From positions 1-64,000 of the forward strand of contig JAZNMP010000036.1 of NCBI GenBank assembly GCA_045579705.1: a DNA stretch of 64,000 nucleotides, given 5' to 3'. The DNA comes from Lachnocurva sp045579705. Its GTDB lineage: Bacteria > Bacillota > Clostridia > Lachnospirales > Lachnospiraceae. The notes beneath the pieces were generated by a model, which did not search any database, was not told the DNA's origin, and worked only from the letters and a program-made list of their open reading frames with translations. Below, piece after piece: positions 44,230 to 53,188 of this stretch. Every line of letters starts with the position of its first letter. Position 1 is the first letter of the stretch. A program made the position numbers and the translations under genes.

Positions 44230-45416
44230 TTGATAATAATAGGATATGGACTACTAAACTCGTTTTTGTAAAGTTTTTGAGTCTTTGCGGTTAGTATCGT
44301 ATTATAAATATCATCAGCCTTCGCGTTTAGGTCGAATTCGGTTTGGCCTAAATGCGAAAGGCTTTTTTTATCTTTTGCGGTATTTAGGATTACAGGTACT
44401 GAAGCTTTTGCTTTGAGTTGAGAAAGTAGAGGCTTGGCAGTAGATCTAAAACCTAATACCCTAACATAATTTATTAATTCAAAGTTTAATTTGCAAGGAT
44501 TTAGCAGCAAACTAAAGAGTTTTCTAGATACTGCAGTGTAGGTATAGTTCTTTGTCTTTATAAGTTTTATAAAAGATTCTGCTGTTTCGTACTCGTATAA
44601 ATGATTCTGAATACGCTTTTCTAAATCATCCAGAGGCTCGTTTTCAGCAAAGTAATTTATTAATCCTAACTTTAATATTACATCATAGTCCTCTAATAGT
44701 GCGTACTCGTGGCTTTGAACCAACTCTTTGTAAAATGGGATGATCTCTGCAGGGAGTATATCAACTACTTCGTCGAAGGAGTTATAGTTCCTTCTGATAT
44801 ACTCTGCGGAATAAGCCTTGTTAGTAGAGTGGTAGTCGCCCTTTGCTCTATTTATAGCATAGGTCTCTGCATTTAGACCTAAACGCTTGTTGCTCTTTAG
44901 ATATTCTATGGCGAGAATATTGTTTGGATGCGTCAGCGATTCTGTCTCTTCAGGTTTTAGGTGTAGAATTTCGCTGACACTTTCGAAGACTGCTCTGGCA
45001 TAAGTAGCGCCTGAGGAGATTTTTTTACGAAGTATATCCTTATAAATAGGAGGTTCGTCGTAGAGTAGATCGGAAACTCGCTTTAGTAGTTCTGTATCAT
45101 CTGTTTCAGCACCGAATACGATAGAGTCTACTATATTAGATGCTTTCATGATGCGCAGGGATTTCTCGGCGTAAGTTTCTGCGCTGGACAAGACGCTTGT
45201 GAGCGGTAATTCGATGACCATATCGTAGCCGGCTTCGAGAGCCATTCGAACGCGGTTTTGTTTTGAAAAAAAAGCACACTCGCCCCTTTGCACAAAAGAA
45301 GGACTCATCAGGGCGATTACAAAATCGCTTGAAAGTTTTGATTTTGCGTAGTTTAGGGGATATAGATGACCTTTGTGCAGAGGATTAAACTCTGCTGTAA
45401 TTGCTGTTATTTTCAT
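44226..45416 (-). CDS. tmcAL: tRNA(Met) cytidine acetate ligase
   Basis: TmcAL (formerly YlbM) makes N4-acetylcytidine at C34 of elongator tRNA-Met using acetate and ATP. MKITAITAEFNPLHKGHLY carries the HxGH nucleotidyltransferase motif. The start at 45416 matches the family N-terminus and gives 396 residues; upstream frame extension to 45488 crosses the promoter. The divergent neighbour ackA also uses acetate, and the promoters overlap. An elongator tRNA-Met is present at 9627. Confidence 0.93.
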   Translation of the reverse strand: MKITAITAEFNPLHKGHLYPLNYAKSKLSSDFVIALMSPSFVQRGECAFFSKQNRVRMALEAGYDMVIELPLTSVLSSAETYAEKSLRIMKASNIVDSIVFGAETDDTELLKRVSDLLYDEPPIYKDILRKKISSGATYARAVFESVSEILHLKPEETESLTHPNNILAIEYLKSNKRLGLNAETYAINRAKGDYHSTNKAYSAEYIRRNYNSFDEVVDILPAEIIPFYKELVQSHEYALLEDYDVILKLGLINYFAENEPLDDLEKRIQNHLYEYETAESFIKLIKTKNYTYTAVSRKLFSLLLNPCKLNFELINYVRVLGFRSTAKPLLSQLKAKASVPVILNTAKDKKSLSHLGQTEFDLNAKADDIYNTILTAKTQKLYKNEFSSPYPIIIN

Positions 45417-45437
45417 CGAATTTGCTTTCTTTCTCTT

Positions 45438-45466
45438 TTGAATATTAGTTTTAGTTATAGTATAAT
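45438..45466 (+). promoter_or_regulatory. Promoter of ackA
   Basis: TTGAAT (45438-45443), a 17-base spacer and TATAAT (45461-45466). Its -10 box overlaps the -10 box of the opposite-strand tmcAL promoter. Confidence 0.75.
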
Positions 45467-45488
45467 TACCTCGATTATTTTGTGTCAA
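45459..45488 (-). promoter_or_regulatory. Promoter of tmcAL
   Basis: On the - strand, TTGACA (45488-45483), an 18-base spacer and TATACT (45464-45459). Both boxes are near consensus. Confidence 0.75.
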
Positions 45489-45506
45489 TATTGAAAGGAT
45501 TGTGAA

Positions 45507-46709
45507 ATGGATATTTTAGTAATTAACTGTGGTAGCTCTTCACTGAAGTATCAGGTTCTTAATTCAGATACTGAAGAAGTGCTTGCAAAGGGTCTTTGTG
45601 AAAGAATCGGAATCAGTGGTGTTCTTAAATATACTCCTAAGGGAGGCGAGACAGAAGTTTCAGAACTTGCTATGCCTACTCATACAGAGGCTATTAAATA
45701 TGTTCTCGAAGCTTTAACAAATGAAAAAACTGGTGTTCTTAAGAGCCTCGACCAGATTGATGCTGTAGGTCACAGAATCGTACATGGTGGAGAAGCTTTT
45801 AGCGAAGCAACACTTATTACAGATGATGTTATTAAGGCTGTTGAAGGCTGCAACGATTTGGCTCCTCTTCATAATCCAGCAAATATTATCGGTATTAGAG
45901 CTTGCCAGGCTGTAATGCCAAACGTACCAATGGTTGGTATCTTTGATACAGCTTTCCACGCAACTATGCCAAAGAAAGCTTATCTATACGGTATTCCATA
46001 TGAGTACTATGAAAAAGATAAACTTCGTCGTTATGGTTTCCACGGTACTAGCCATAGCTTCGTTTCACAGAAGGCAGCTGAACTCATTGGCAAGCCATAC
46101 GATCAGTGTAAGACAGTAGTTTGTCACCTCGGAAATGGTGCGTCTATCTGTGCAGTAGAGAATGGTAAATCTGTAGATACTTCTATGGGACTTTCTCCAC
46201 TAGAAGGACTTATCATGGGAACTCGTTCAGGTGATATCGATCCTTCAGTTATTCAGTATATTGCAAATCACTATGACAAATCTCTCGATGAAGTAGTAGA
46301 GATTCTTAATAAGAAGTCTGGTGTACATGGTCTTTCTGGTATTTCTTCTGATTTCAGAGATATTACACAGGGAATCGAAGAAGGCAACGAAAGAGCTATC
46401 GCAGCTATGGATGCTTACTGCTACAGAGTTGCTAAATATGTAGGATCTTACATCACAGCTATGCACGGCGTAGATGTAGTTGTATTCACAGCTGGTATCG
46501 GTGAGAATAACAGTATCGTTCGTAGCAAGGTTATGGGATACTTCGATTATCTCGGAGTTGTAGAAGATAAGGAAGCAAACAGTGTAATGCATATCGGAGA
46601 TGACACTCTTATGACTACACCTGAATCAAAGATTCCTTTCTATGTAATTCCTACAGATGAAGAACTTTCAATCTGCCGTCAGACAGTAGAAGTTCTAAAA
46701 AACGCTTAA
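45507..46709 (+). CDS. ackA: Acetate kinase
   Basis: It makes ATP from acetyl phosphate in mixed-acid fermentation, or activates acetate in reverse. VINCGSSSLKYQV, RRYGFHGTSHSFV, HLGNGASICAV and FTAGIGENN are the conserved nucleotide and substrate motifs over 400 residues. A phosphotransacetylase gene is not adjacent. GAAAGGA precedes the ATG. Confidence 0.98.
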   Translation: MDILVINCGSSSLKYQVLNSDTEEVLAKGLCERIGISGVLKYTPKGGETEVSELAMPTHTEAIKYVLEALTNEKTGVLKSLDQIDAVGHRIVHGGEAFSEATLITDDVIKAVEGCNDLAPLHNPANIIGIRACQAVMPNVPMVGIFDTAFHATMPKKAYLYGIPYEYYEKDKLRRYGFHGTSHSFVSQKAAELIGKPYDQCKTVVCHLGNGASICAVENGKSVDTSMGLSPLEGLIMGTRSGDIDPSVIQYIANHYDKSLDEVVEILNKKSGVHGLSGISSDFRDITQGIEEGNERAIAAMDAYCYRVAKYVGSYITAMHGVDVVVFTAGIGENNSIVRSKVMGYFDYLGVVEDKEANSVMHIGDDTLMTTPESKIPFYVIPTDEELSICRQTVEVLKNA

Positions 46710-46717
46710 TTTAATTG

Positions 46718-46745
46718 TTGACATTGATTGAAAAGTCTGTATAAT
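46718..46745 (+). promoter_or_regulatory. Promoter of the yceD-rpmF unit
   Basis: TTGACA (46718-46723), a 16-base spacer and TATAAT (46740-46745); both boxes are consensus. Confidence 0.85.
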
Positions 46746-46771
46746 TAGAAAAGTATGGATTGGAGAAGAAC

Positions 46772-47293
46772 GTGTTAATCGATATCACTAAAGCATTAAA
46801 CGAAGAAGGATATAAGAAATCTATACCTGTTTCGATTGCGAAAGAGGATATCGAGCTTGGCGGTGATTTCACTGTCGCGCATGATATTGAGACCGAAATC
46901 CAGATTAAAAATGATAATGGTTCAGCATTGTTTATCACTTGTGATGCGAATGTAGAACTAACTGCACCATGCAGCAGATGTCTCAAAGAAACATGTGTTA
47001 GTTTAGATATTCATATTGATGAAGAACTTAAACTTAGCAGACACGAGATCATTTTAGATGATGATAACGATGCACCTTTTGTTGAAGGCGAACTCTTAAA
47101 TGCATGCAAGCTTCTCCATGAATGGATTCTAAGTGCTTTACCTACTAAGGTGTTGTGCAAAGAGGACTGCAAAGGCTTATGTCTGAAATGTGGTCAGAAT
47201 CTAAATGAGCGAGACTGTGATTGCGACCGAACTGTCATGGACCCGCGAATGGAGAAATTCAAAGACTTATTTGATAAATTTAAGGAGGTGTAG
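46772..47293 (+). CDS. DUF177 (YceD-family) protein
   Basis: YceD proteins are linked to 23S rRNA accumulation and nearly always precede rpmF, as here. The CSRCL motif (in TAPCSRCLKET) and a C-terminal Cys cluster (CKEDCKGLCLKCGQNLNERDCDC) suggest zinc binding. The GTG at 46772 is preferred, with GGAGAAG six bases upstream; the TTG at 46760 overlaps that site. It yields 173 residues. rpmF starts a few bases after its stop. Confidence 0.88.
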   Translation: MLIDITKALNEEGYKKSIPVSIAKEDIELGGDFTVAHDIETEIQIKNDNGSALFITCDANVELTAPCSRCLKETCVSLDIHIDEELKLSRHEIILDDDNDAPFVEGELLNACKLLHEWILSALPTKVLCKEDCKGLCLKCGQNLNERDCDCDRTVMDPRMEKFKDLFDKFKEV

Positions 47294-47296
47294 ACG

Positions 47297-47479
47297 ATGT
47301 CAATTTGCCCAAAGAATAAATCATCAAAGGGAAGAAGAGACAGAAGAAGAGCGAACTGGAAAATGAGCGCTCCTACTCTTGTTCGTTGCTCAAAGTGCGG
47401 CGCTCTTATGATGCCACACAGAGTATGCAAGGCTTGTGGATCTTACAATAAGCGTGAGATCGTATCTTCTGATAAATAA
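47297..47479 (+). CDS. rpmF: 50S ribosomal protein L32
   Basis: This 60-residue protein is basic at its N-terminus (PKNKSSKGRRDRRRANWKM) and has a zinc ribbon with CSKCG and CKACGSY, the zinc-binding C+ form of L32. AAGGAGGTG is the ribosome site, overlapping the yceD end. A strong terminator follows. Confidence 0.97.
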   Translation: MSICPKNKSSKGRRDRRRANWKMSAPTLVRCSKCGALMMPHRVCKACGSYNKREIVSSDK

Positions 47480-47491
47480 TTTTAAATTTTC

Positions 47492-47523
47492 GACCTCCGC
47501 GGTATGGCGGAGGTCTTTTTTTC
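47492..47523 (+). terminator. Terminator after rpmF
   Basis: GACCTCCGC and GCGGAGGTC pair perfectly and are followed by seven T. Confidence 0.95.
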
Positions 47524-47552
47524 TTTACTAAACGTTTGATATATAGTATATT
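47524..47552 (+). promoter_or_regulatory. Promoter of plsX
   Basis: TTTACT (47524-47529), a 17-base spacer and TATATT (47547-47552). Confidence 0.6.
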
Positions 47553-47589
47553 TTTATATGGTTTTTTGACTGTAGAACGTGAGGTAAGT

Positions 47590-48591
47590 ATGAGCGAAAA
47601 AACTATAGTTGCTCTCGATGGTATGGGCGGCGATAATGCGCCGGTTGAAATCGTAAAGGGAGCGATTGATGCAATTAATTCTACAAACAATGTAGAAGTT
47701 ATGCTGTTTGGCGATGAAGAAGCTTTAAATAGTGAGCTTTCTAAATACAAATTCGATTCTAGTAAGATCAAAGTAGTTCCTACTACAGAAGTTATTGAAA
47801 CTTCAGATCATCCAGTACAGGCTATTACAAAGAAGAAGGATTCTTCTCTCGTTCGTGCGCTTAAAGCTGTAAAGAATGGAGAAGCGGATGCTTTTGTATC
47901 AGCTGGTAATTCTGGAGCAATCCTGGCTGGAGGTCAGGTATTGGTAGGAAGAATTAAGGGAGTGAAGAGAGCTCCTTTTGCACCTATTATTCCTACGGAA
48001 AAAGGTCCTGCGCTCTTATTGGATGCCGGAGCAAATGTCGATTGTAAAGCTGAGAATTTAGTTCAGTTTGCAAAGATGGGTGCTATTTATATGCGTCCTA
48101 TTTTGAATAGAGAACCTCGAGTAGGCATCGTTAATCTCGGTGTTGAAGAGGAAAAAGGAAATGCTTTGGTTAAAGAAGCTTTTCCTCTTCTAAAGGAAGC
48201 ATCTGGTATCAACTTCATAGGAAGTGTAGAATCTAGAGACATTCCTTTTGGCGAAGCCGATGTCATCGTATGTGAAGCATTTACTGGAAATGCTATCCTG
48301 AAGATGTTCGAAGGTGTTGCAAAACTCTTTGGTAAGTTGATGAAGAAGGCGTTCTTAAGTTCTGTTAAATCAAAGATTGGTGCAGCGCTTGCGCTTCCTG
48401 CTTTGAAGAAGGAACTTAAAAATTATGATACATCTACCTACGGCGGAGCTCCTATGCTTGGCTTGAAAGGATTAGTTGTAAAAACTCATGGCAATGCTAA
48501 AGCGGTTGAAGTAAAGAATTCAATCCTACAGTGTCGTGATTTTAAGAATCAGCATATTTTAGAAGCTATTCAAAATGAACTAGGAGAATAA
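47590..48591 (+). CDS. plsX: Phosphate acyltransferase PlsX
   Basis: PlsX converts acyl-ACP to acyl phosphate at the start of phospholipid synthesis. VALDGMGGDNAPVEIVKGA, AFVSAGNSGAILAGG and CEAFTGNAILKMFEG are family hallmarks. The ATG at 47590 (MSEKT) gives the usual 333 residues; the upstream frame runs through the promoter. acpP, its substrate carrier, follows at once. Confidence 0.96.
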   Translation: MSEKTIVALDGMGGDNAPVEIVKGAIDAINSTNNVEVMLFGDEEALNSELSKYKFDSSKIKVVPTTEVIETSDHPVQAITKKKDSSLVRALKAVKNGEADAFVSAGNSGAILAGGQVLVGRIKGVKRAPFAPIIPTEKGPALLLDAGANVDCKAENLVQFAKMGAIYMRPILNREPRVGIVNLGVEEEKGNALVKEAFPLLKEASGINFIGSVESRDIPFGEADVIVCEAFTGNAILKMFEGVAKLFGKLMKKAFLSSVKSKIGAALALPALKKELKNYDTSTYGGAPMLGLKGLVVKTHGNAKAVEVKNSILQCRDFKNQHILEAIQNELGE

Positions 48592-48609
48592 TTTAAAAGG
48601 AGATAAATT

Positions 48610-48837
48610 ATGGAACTTGATATTTTAAAGAAATCAATCGCTGATGTTTTGTCAGTAGATCCAGACGAAATTACACTTGATTCTACATTTGAAGAGGATC
48701 TCGGAGCAGATTCACTTGACTTGTACCAGATTCTACTTGACGTACAGGATCAGCTTGGCTTAGAAGTTGATGAGCAGGTTTTAACAGAAGTTAGAACAGT
48801 TGGAGATGCTGTAGAGCTCATCGAAAACGCTAGATAA
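48610..48837 (+). CDS. acpP: Acyl carrier protein
   Basis: This acidic 75-residue protein carries fatty acyl chains. The phosphopantetheine site is the Ser of LGADSLDLYQILLDVQ. AAAGGAG precedes the ATG. The plsX-acpP-rnc-smc order is common in Firmicutes. A UUCG-capped hairpin follows. Confidence 0.97.
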   Translation: MELDILKKSIADVLSVDPDEITLDSTFEEDLGADSLDLYQILLDVQDQLGLEVDEQVLTEVRTVGDAVELIENAR

Positions 48838-48860
48838 TCTATGTAAATCAATATGTAAGG

Positions 48861-48890
48861 TTGCCCTTTCTTCGGAAAGGGTGATTTTTT
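48861..48890 (+). terminator. Terminator after acpP with a TTCG loop
   Basis: CCCTTTC-TTCG-GAAAGGG, extended by three weaker pairs, is followed by six T. Confidence 0.88.
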
Positions 48891-48910
48891 CTATATTAAA
48901 TGGAGGTTTT

Positions 48911-49594
48911 ATGCAAGATATAGCAGAACTTGAAAAATGTATCGGCTATGTTTTCAAGGACAAACAGTTGATTAAGCAGGCTATGACTCATAGCTCATAT
49001 GCGAATACTAATCACATGAAGAAACTTTCTGATAATGAGCGTCTGGAATTCTTAGGAGATGCTGTATTAGAAGTGGTTTCCAGCAAATTCTTATATGATA
49101 AATTTCCTGATTACGATGAAGGAAGTCTTTCAAAACTTCGCGCAAGTTTGGTTTGCGAGCCGACTTTGTCTTATTGTACTGAGGAAATTGATCTGGAAAA
49201 ATACATCCTACTCAGTGATGGTGAAGAAAAAACAGGTGGTAGAAAGAGAAAATCTATCCGTTCTGATGCCATGGAAGCTTTGATTGGTGCTTTGTTCCTG
49301 GATGGCGGTATGGAGGTTGCAAAGTCTTTTATACTGAAATATATCCTGACTGACATAGAGCATAAACAGCTTTATCACGATTGCAAGACTGCACTTCAGG
49401 AAGTAGTTCAGTCTATGCACAAGACACTTTCCTACGAATTAGTTGGAGAAGAAGGACCTGATCATATGAAGACATTCTACGTAGATGTATTAGTAGATGG
49501 AAAAGTATGCGGTTCTGGAAAAGGTAACTCGAAGAAAGCGGCAGAACAGGAAGCGGCATTCATGGCTATGAAACGCTTCAAGAAGGATATATAA
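48911..49594 (+). CDS. rnc: Ribonuclease III
   Basis: It cleaves double-stranded RNA, including rRNA precursors. NERLEFLGDAVLEVVSS is the catalytic signature. A C-terminal dsRNA-binding domain (DCKTALQEVVQSMHKTLSYELV, CGSGKGNSKKAAEQEAAFMAM) completes 227 residues. The start at 48911 follows GGAGG. Together with mrnC the window encodes both RNase III forms. Confidence 0.97.
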   Translation: MQDIAELEKCIGYVFKDKQLIKQAMTHSSYANTNHMKKLSDNERLEFLGDAVLEVVSSKFLYDKFPDYDEGSLSKLRASLVCEPTLSYCTEEIDLEKYILLSDGEEKTGGRKRKSIRSDAMEALIGALFLDGGMEVAKSFILKYILTDIEHKQLYHDCKTALQEVVQSMHKTLSYELVGEEGPDHMKTFYVDVLVDGKVCGSGKGNSKKAAEQEAAFMAMKRFKKDI

Positions 49595-49603
49595 AGGTAA
49601 ATT

Positions 49604-52600
49604 ATGTATTTAAAAAGTATAGAGATGCAGGGATTTAAATCCTTCGCAAACAAAATAGTTCTCGATTTCCATGATGGTATCACTGGAATCGTAGGACCTA
49701 ATGGCTCGGGAAAGAGTAACGTAGCTGATGCGGTCAGATGGGTTCTCGGTGAGCAGAGTGCGAAGCAGCTTAGAGGTGCTTCAATGCAGGACGTTATTTT
49801 TTCCGGAACGGAGAATAGACGTGCTTTAGGTTTCGCATACGTTGCGATTACTATGGATAACTCTGATCACACGCTTCCTGTAGAGTACAACGAAGTAACT
49901 GTGTCTAGACGAGTTTACAGATCTGGTGAGTCTGAATACATGATTAACCAGGTGCCTTGTCGTCTGAAGGATGTACAGGAGCTGTTCTTTGATACGGGTG
50001 TCGGTAAAGAAGGATATTCTATCATCGGACAGGGTCAGATTGACAAGATTCTTTCTGGCAAACCTGAAGATCGTAGAGAACTTTTTGACGAAGCGGTTGG
50101 TATCGTAAAGTACAAGAAGAGAAAAGAAGCAGCTGAGAAAAAGCTTACCAATGAGCATGATAATCTGCTTCGTGTAAACGATATCCTGGTGGAACTCGAA
50201 AGTCGCGTGCTTCCTCTTCAGGAGCAGAGCGAGACTGCAAAGAAATATCTCAAATTAAAGGAAGATCTGAAGAAACTCGATGTAAACATGTTCATTCAGG
50301 AAACTGAGCGTATCGAGCAGGAACAGGAAAAAACAAAGCTTAATGGCGAAATCGTGCAGAAGGATCTTCTCGAAAACCAGCAGCACCTCGAAAATATTAA
50401 GCAGGAATATAGTGAATTAGAGCAGAAGCTTCGTGATTCTGAAGAATCTATCGAAGGTTATCGTGTAGAAGAGAATCGTATCATCGATGAGAAGAATGAA
50501 GTTGAAAAACAGATTTCTATCTTAAACGAGCAGATAAAGATGTCAAAGACTTCTGATGAAGATCTCGGTAAACGTATCGATGCTTTGATTTCAGAGAAAG
50601 CTTCAAAAGAAGAAGAATTAAAGAAAGTTCTCGCTGAAAAAGCCGAGACTGATGAACTTCTTTCTGGAATCAGAGAACGTTTGAAAGAAGTTATCGATAA
50701 GAAGAATGACATCGAAGGAAAGATTCGTGATGCAAACGACAGAATAGATGCCGCACAGAATCGTATCGTTGAGATTCTCCGCGAGAATGCTGAAATCAAA
50801 TCTGAAGAGCAGAAATATGCAACTATGAGAGAACAGGCGAATATTAAGAAAGCCTCTCTCGTTAAGCAGATGATTGAAAGAAAGAGCGATGAAGAGAATC
50901 TGGTCGCTCTGAAGCAGGAAAAAGAAGCTGCTCTTAAGAAAGCCAATGATGAATATCTGTCAGCTGTAGAGAATCGTAAAGGTCTCGAACAGAAAAGCAT
51001 CGAGTGGGAGAAGAAAAAGGCTGATGCCGAAGAAAAATCTCAGGATTTAATTCTTAAGATAAAGACATCGGAGCATTCTCTAGAAGCATTGAAGAACATG
51101 GCTGAACGTTATGAAGGATTCGGTAATAGCGTAAAGACGGTCATGGAAGAGAAGGCAAATGAGAGCGGTCTTATCGGAGTAGTATCTGATCTCATTTCAG
51201 TTGATAAGAAATACGAAGTTGCAATCGAAACAGCCCTCGGTGGAAATATTCAGAACATCGTTACTGAAGATGAAGCAACAGCAAAGCGCATGATTGCCAC
51301 TTTGAAGGAAAAACGTGCCGGACGAGCTACATTCCTTCCTCTTACATCAGTTCATCCGGACAAGGATAGATTTACTGATGGTGAGCTGGATGAAGAAGGC
51401 GTAGTAGGCGTGGCTTCTGATCTCGTGGATACTGATAGCAGATTTAAAGATGTAATTCGTTATCTCGTAGGTCGAGTATTAGTAATCGATACTATGGACC
51501 ATGCGCTTAGATTTGCAAAAGCTCATAAATACAAGGAGCACATCGTTACTCTCGAAGGTGAATATTTGAGACCGGGCGGATCTCTGACCGGTGGTGCTTT
51601 TAAGAACAAAAATAATCTACTTTCCAGAACTCGTAGATTAGAGCAGCTTGAAACATCTCTAAAGGAGAATCGCGAGGAATTTGAAAATCTGAAGTCCAGA
51701 CTTGGCGAGATTCAGACAGCGTTTGAATTAAACAAATCTGAACTCAAAGAGACTAGAGAGAACGAGAATAAACTCATGCTAGTTCTTAATACTGCAAAGA
51801 TTGAATTCGATCAGGCGGCTAAAAAGGTAGAAGAACAGAGCGATTTCTCAAACGGAATCGAAGACGAGAAGAATTCTATCGAGAAAGAACTAGTAGATAT
51901 TGAGACAAAGAAGAAAGAAGCTACAGAGAAACTTCAAGCTTTGGATGAAGAGCAGAAGACTCTGAATAAATCTATTACTGACTTACGTGACAGTTTGGAT
52001 TCTATTTCAGATGGTGCTCCAGAAGCTTCTGATCTCGTATCAAAGATTCGTATTGAAGAGTCTAATGCACTTCAGAAACTCGTGTTCATCGAGGAAAATG
52101 AGAAGCGTATTAAGTCTGAAATTGAAAGATGTGTTTCTGATATCGAAAAAATGCAGGACGATTCAAAGAATTCTGCAACAGTAAACGAAGAGAAGCAGAA
52201 ACAGATTGAAGAACTCACAAAGAAGATTGAAGACTTCGATGTGGTTAGAAAGTCACTTTCTGCAAAGAGAGAACAGGCTATCATCGATAAAGATGAAATG
52301 GATACGAAATATAAAGGATTCTTTGATAAGCGCGCTGAAGTTGCAGATAGAATCAATGCGTTGGATAGAGATCTCTATCGTTTGAAATCCAAACTTCAGA
52401 AACTTACAGAGGAACTTGAGTATCAGAATAATTACATGTGGGAAGAGTATGAGCTTACACTTCATAGTGCTATGGATTTGCGTGATGAAGAAGTTATCAG
52501 CTCTACAAACATAAAGAAGGATATTTCTAATATCAAAGAAGAAATCCGTAAGATGGGTAACGTTAATGTTAACGCTATCCAAGAATACAAAGAGGTTTCT

Positions 52601-53164
52601 GAAAGATATGAATTCCTTAAGAAGCAGCATGATGATTTGATCGAAGCTGAAGATGCTTTGAAGAAGATCATTTCTGATCTCGATGAGGGAATGCGTCAGC
52701 AGTTTGAGGAAGGTTTCAAAGATATTCAGAGAGAATTTGATAAAGCGTTCAAAGATTTGTTTGGAGGCGGTAAAGGAACTCTCGAACTTTGCGAAGGCGA
52801 GGATATCCTCGAGACAGGTATCAAGATTGTAGCTCAGCCACCTGGAAAGAAACTCATTAATATGATGCAGATGTCCGGTGGAGAAAAAGCTCTTACAGCA
52901 ATCGCGCTTCTGTTTGCTATCCAGCATTTGAAGCCATCACCATTCTGTCTGTTAGACGAGATTGAGGCGGCTCTCGACGATTCAAACGTAGACCGCTTTG
53001 CAAATTATTTAAAGAAACTTACAAAGAATACTCAGTTTATCGTTATCACTCATAGAAGAGGTACTATGAATGCTGCTGATAGACTTTACGGTATTACTAT
53101 GCAGGAGAAGGGTGTATCCGTTCTCGTATCAGTAAACCTCATTGAGAATCAGCTTGATCAGTAA
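49604..53164 (+). CDS. smc: Chromosome partition protein SMC
   Basis: This 1186-residue condensin ATPase has Walker A GPNGSGKSNVADAVRWVLGEQSAKQLRG near the N-terminus, long coiled coils (about 170-500 and 680-1000), a hinge around 505-670 (VSDLISVDKKYEVAIETALGGNIQ), the ABC signature MSGGEKALTAIALLFA and Walker B PFCLLDEIEAALDD. It organises and segregates the chromosome with ScpAB, which are not in the window. It follows rnc by nine bases and precedes ftsY, the standard order. Confidence 0.98.
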   Translation: MYLKSIEMQGFKSFANKIVLDFHDGITGIVGPNGSGKSNVADAVRWVLGEQSAKQLRGASMQDVIFSGTENRRALGFAYVAITMDNSDHTLPVEYNEVTVSRRVYRSGESEYMINQVPCRLKDVQELFFDTGVGKEGYSIIGQGQIDKILSGKPEDRRELFDEAVGIVKYKKRKEAAEKKLTNEHDNLLRVNDILVELESRVLPLQEQSETAKKYLKLKEDLKKLDVNMFIQETERIEQEQEKTKLNGEIVQKDLLENQQHLENIKQEYSELEQKLRDSEESIEGYRVEENRIIDEKNEVEKQISILNEQIKMSKTSDEDLGKRIDALISEKASKEEELKKVLAEKAETDELLSGIRERLKEVIDKKNDIEGKIRDANDRIDAAQNRIVEILRENAEIKSEEQKYATMREQANIKKASLVKQMIERKSDEENLVALKQEKEAALKKANDEYLSAVENRKGLEQKSIEWEKKKADAEEKSQDLILKIKTSEHSLEALKNMAERYEGFGNSVKTVMEEKANESGLIGVVSDLISVDKKYEVAIETALGGNIQNIVTEDEATAKRMIATLKEKRAGRATFLPLTSVHPDKDRFTDGELDEEGVVGVASDLVDTDSRFKDVIRYLVGRVLVIDTMDHALRFAKAHKYKEHIVTLEGEYLRPGGSLTGGAFKNKNNLLSRTRRLEQLETSLKENREEFENLKSRLGEIQTAFELNKSELKETRENENKLMLVLNTAKIEFDQAAKKVEEQSDFSNGIEDEKNSIEKELVDIETKKKEATEKLQALDEEQKTLNKSITDLRDSLDSISDGAPEASDLVSKIRIEESNALQKLVFIEENEKRIKSEIERCVSDIEKMQDDSKNSATVNEEKQKQIEELTKKIEDFDVVRKSLSAKREQAIIDKDEMDTKYKGFFDKRAEVADRINALDRDLYRLKSKLQKLTEELEYQNNYMWEEYELTLHSAMDLRDEEVISSTNIKKDISNIKEEIRKMGNVNVNAIQEYKEVSERYEFLKKQHDDLIEAEDALKKIISDLDEGMRQQFEEGFKDIQREFDKAFKDLFGGGKGTLELCEGEDILETGIKIVAQPPGKKLINMMQMSGGEKALTAIALLFAIQHLKPSPFCLLDEIEAALDDSNVDRFANYLKKLTKNTQFIVITHRRGTMNAADRLYGITMQEKGVSVLVSVNLIENQLDQ

Positions 53165-53188
53165 TAGTATCAGGAATTAGGAGGAAGT

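Noticed and set aside
50458..51000. 180-codon - strand frame inside smc
   Set aside because: It is antisense to the coiled coil, with composition explained by the reverse complement of Glu/Lys codons.
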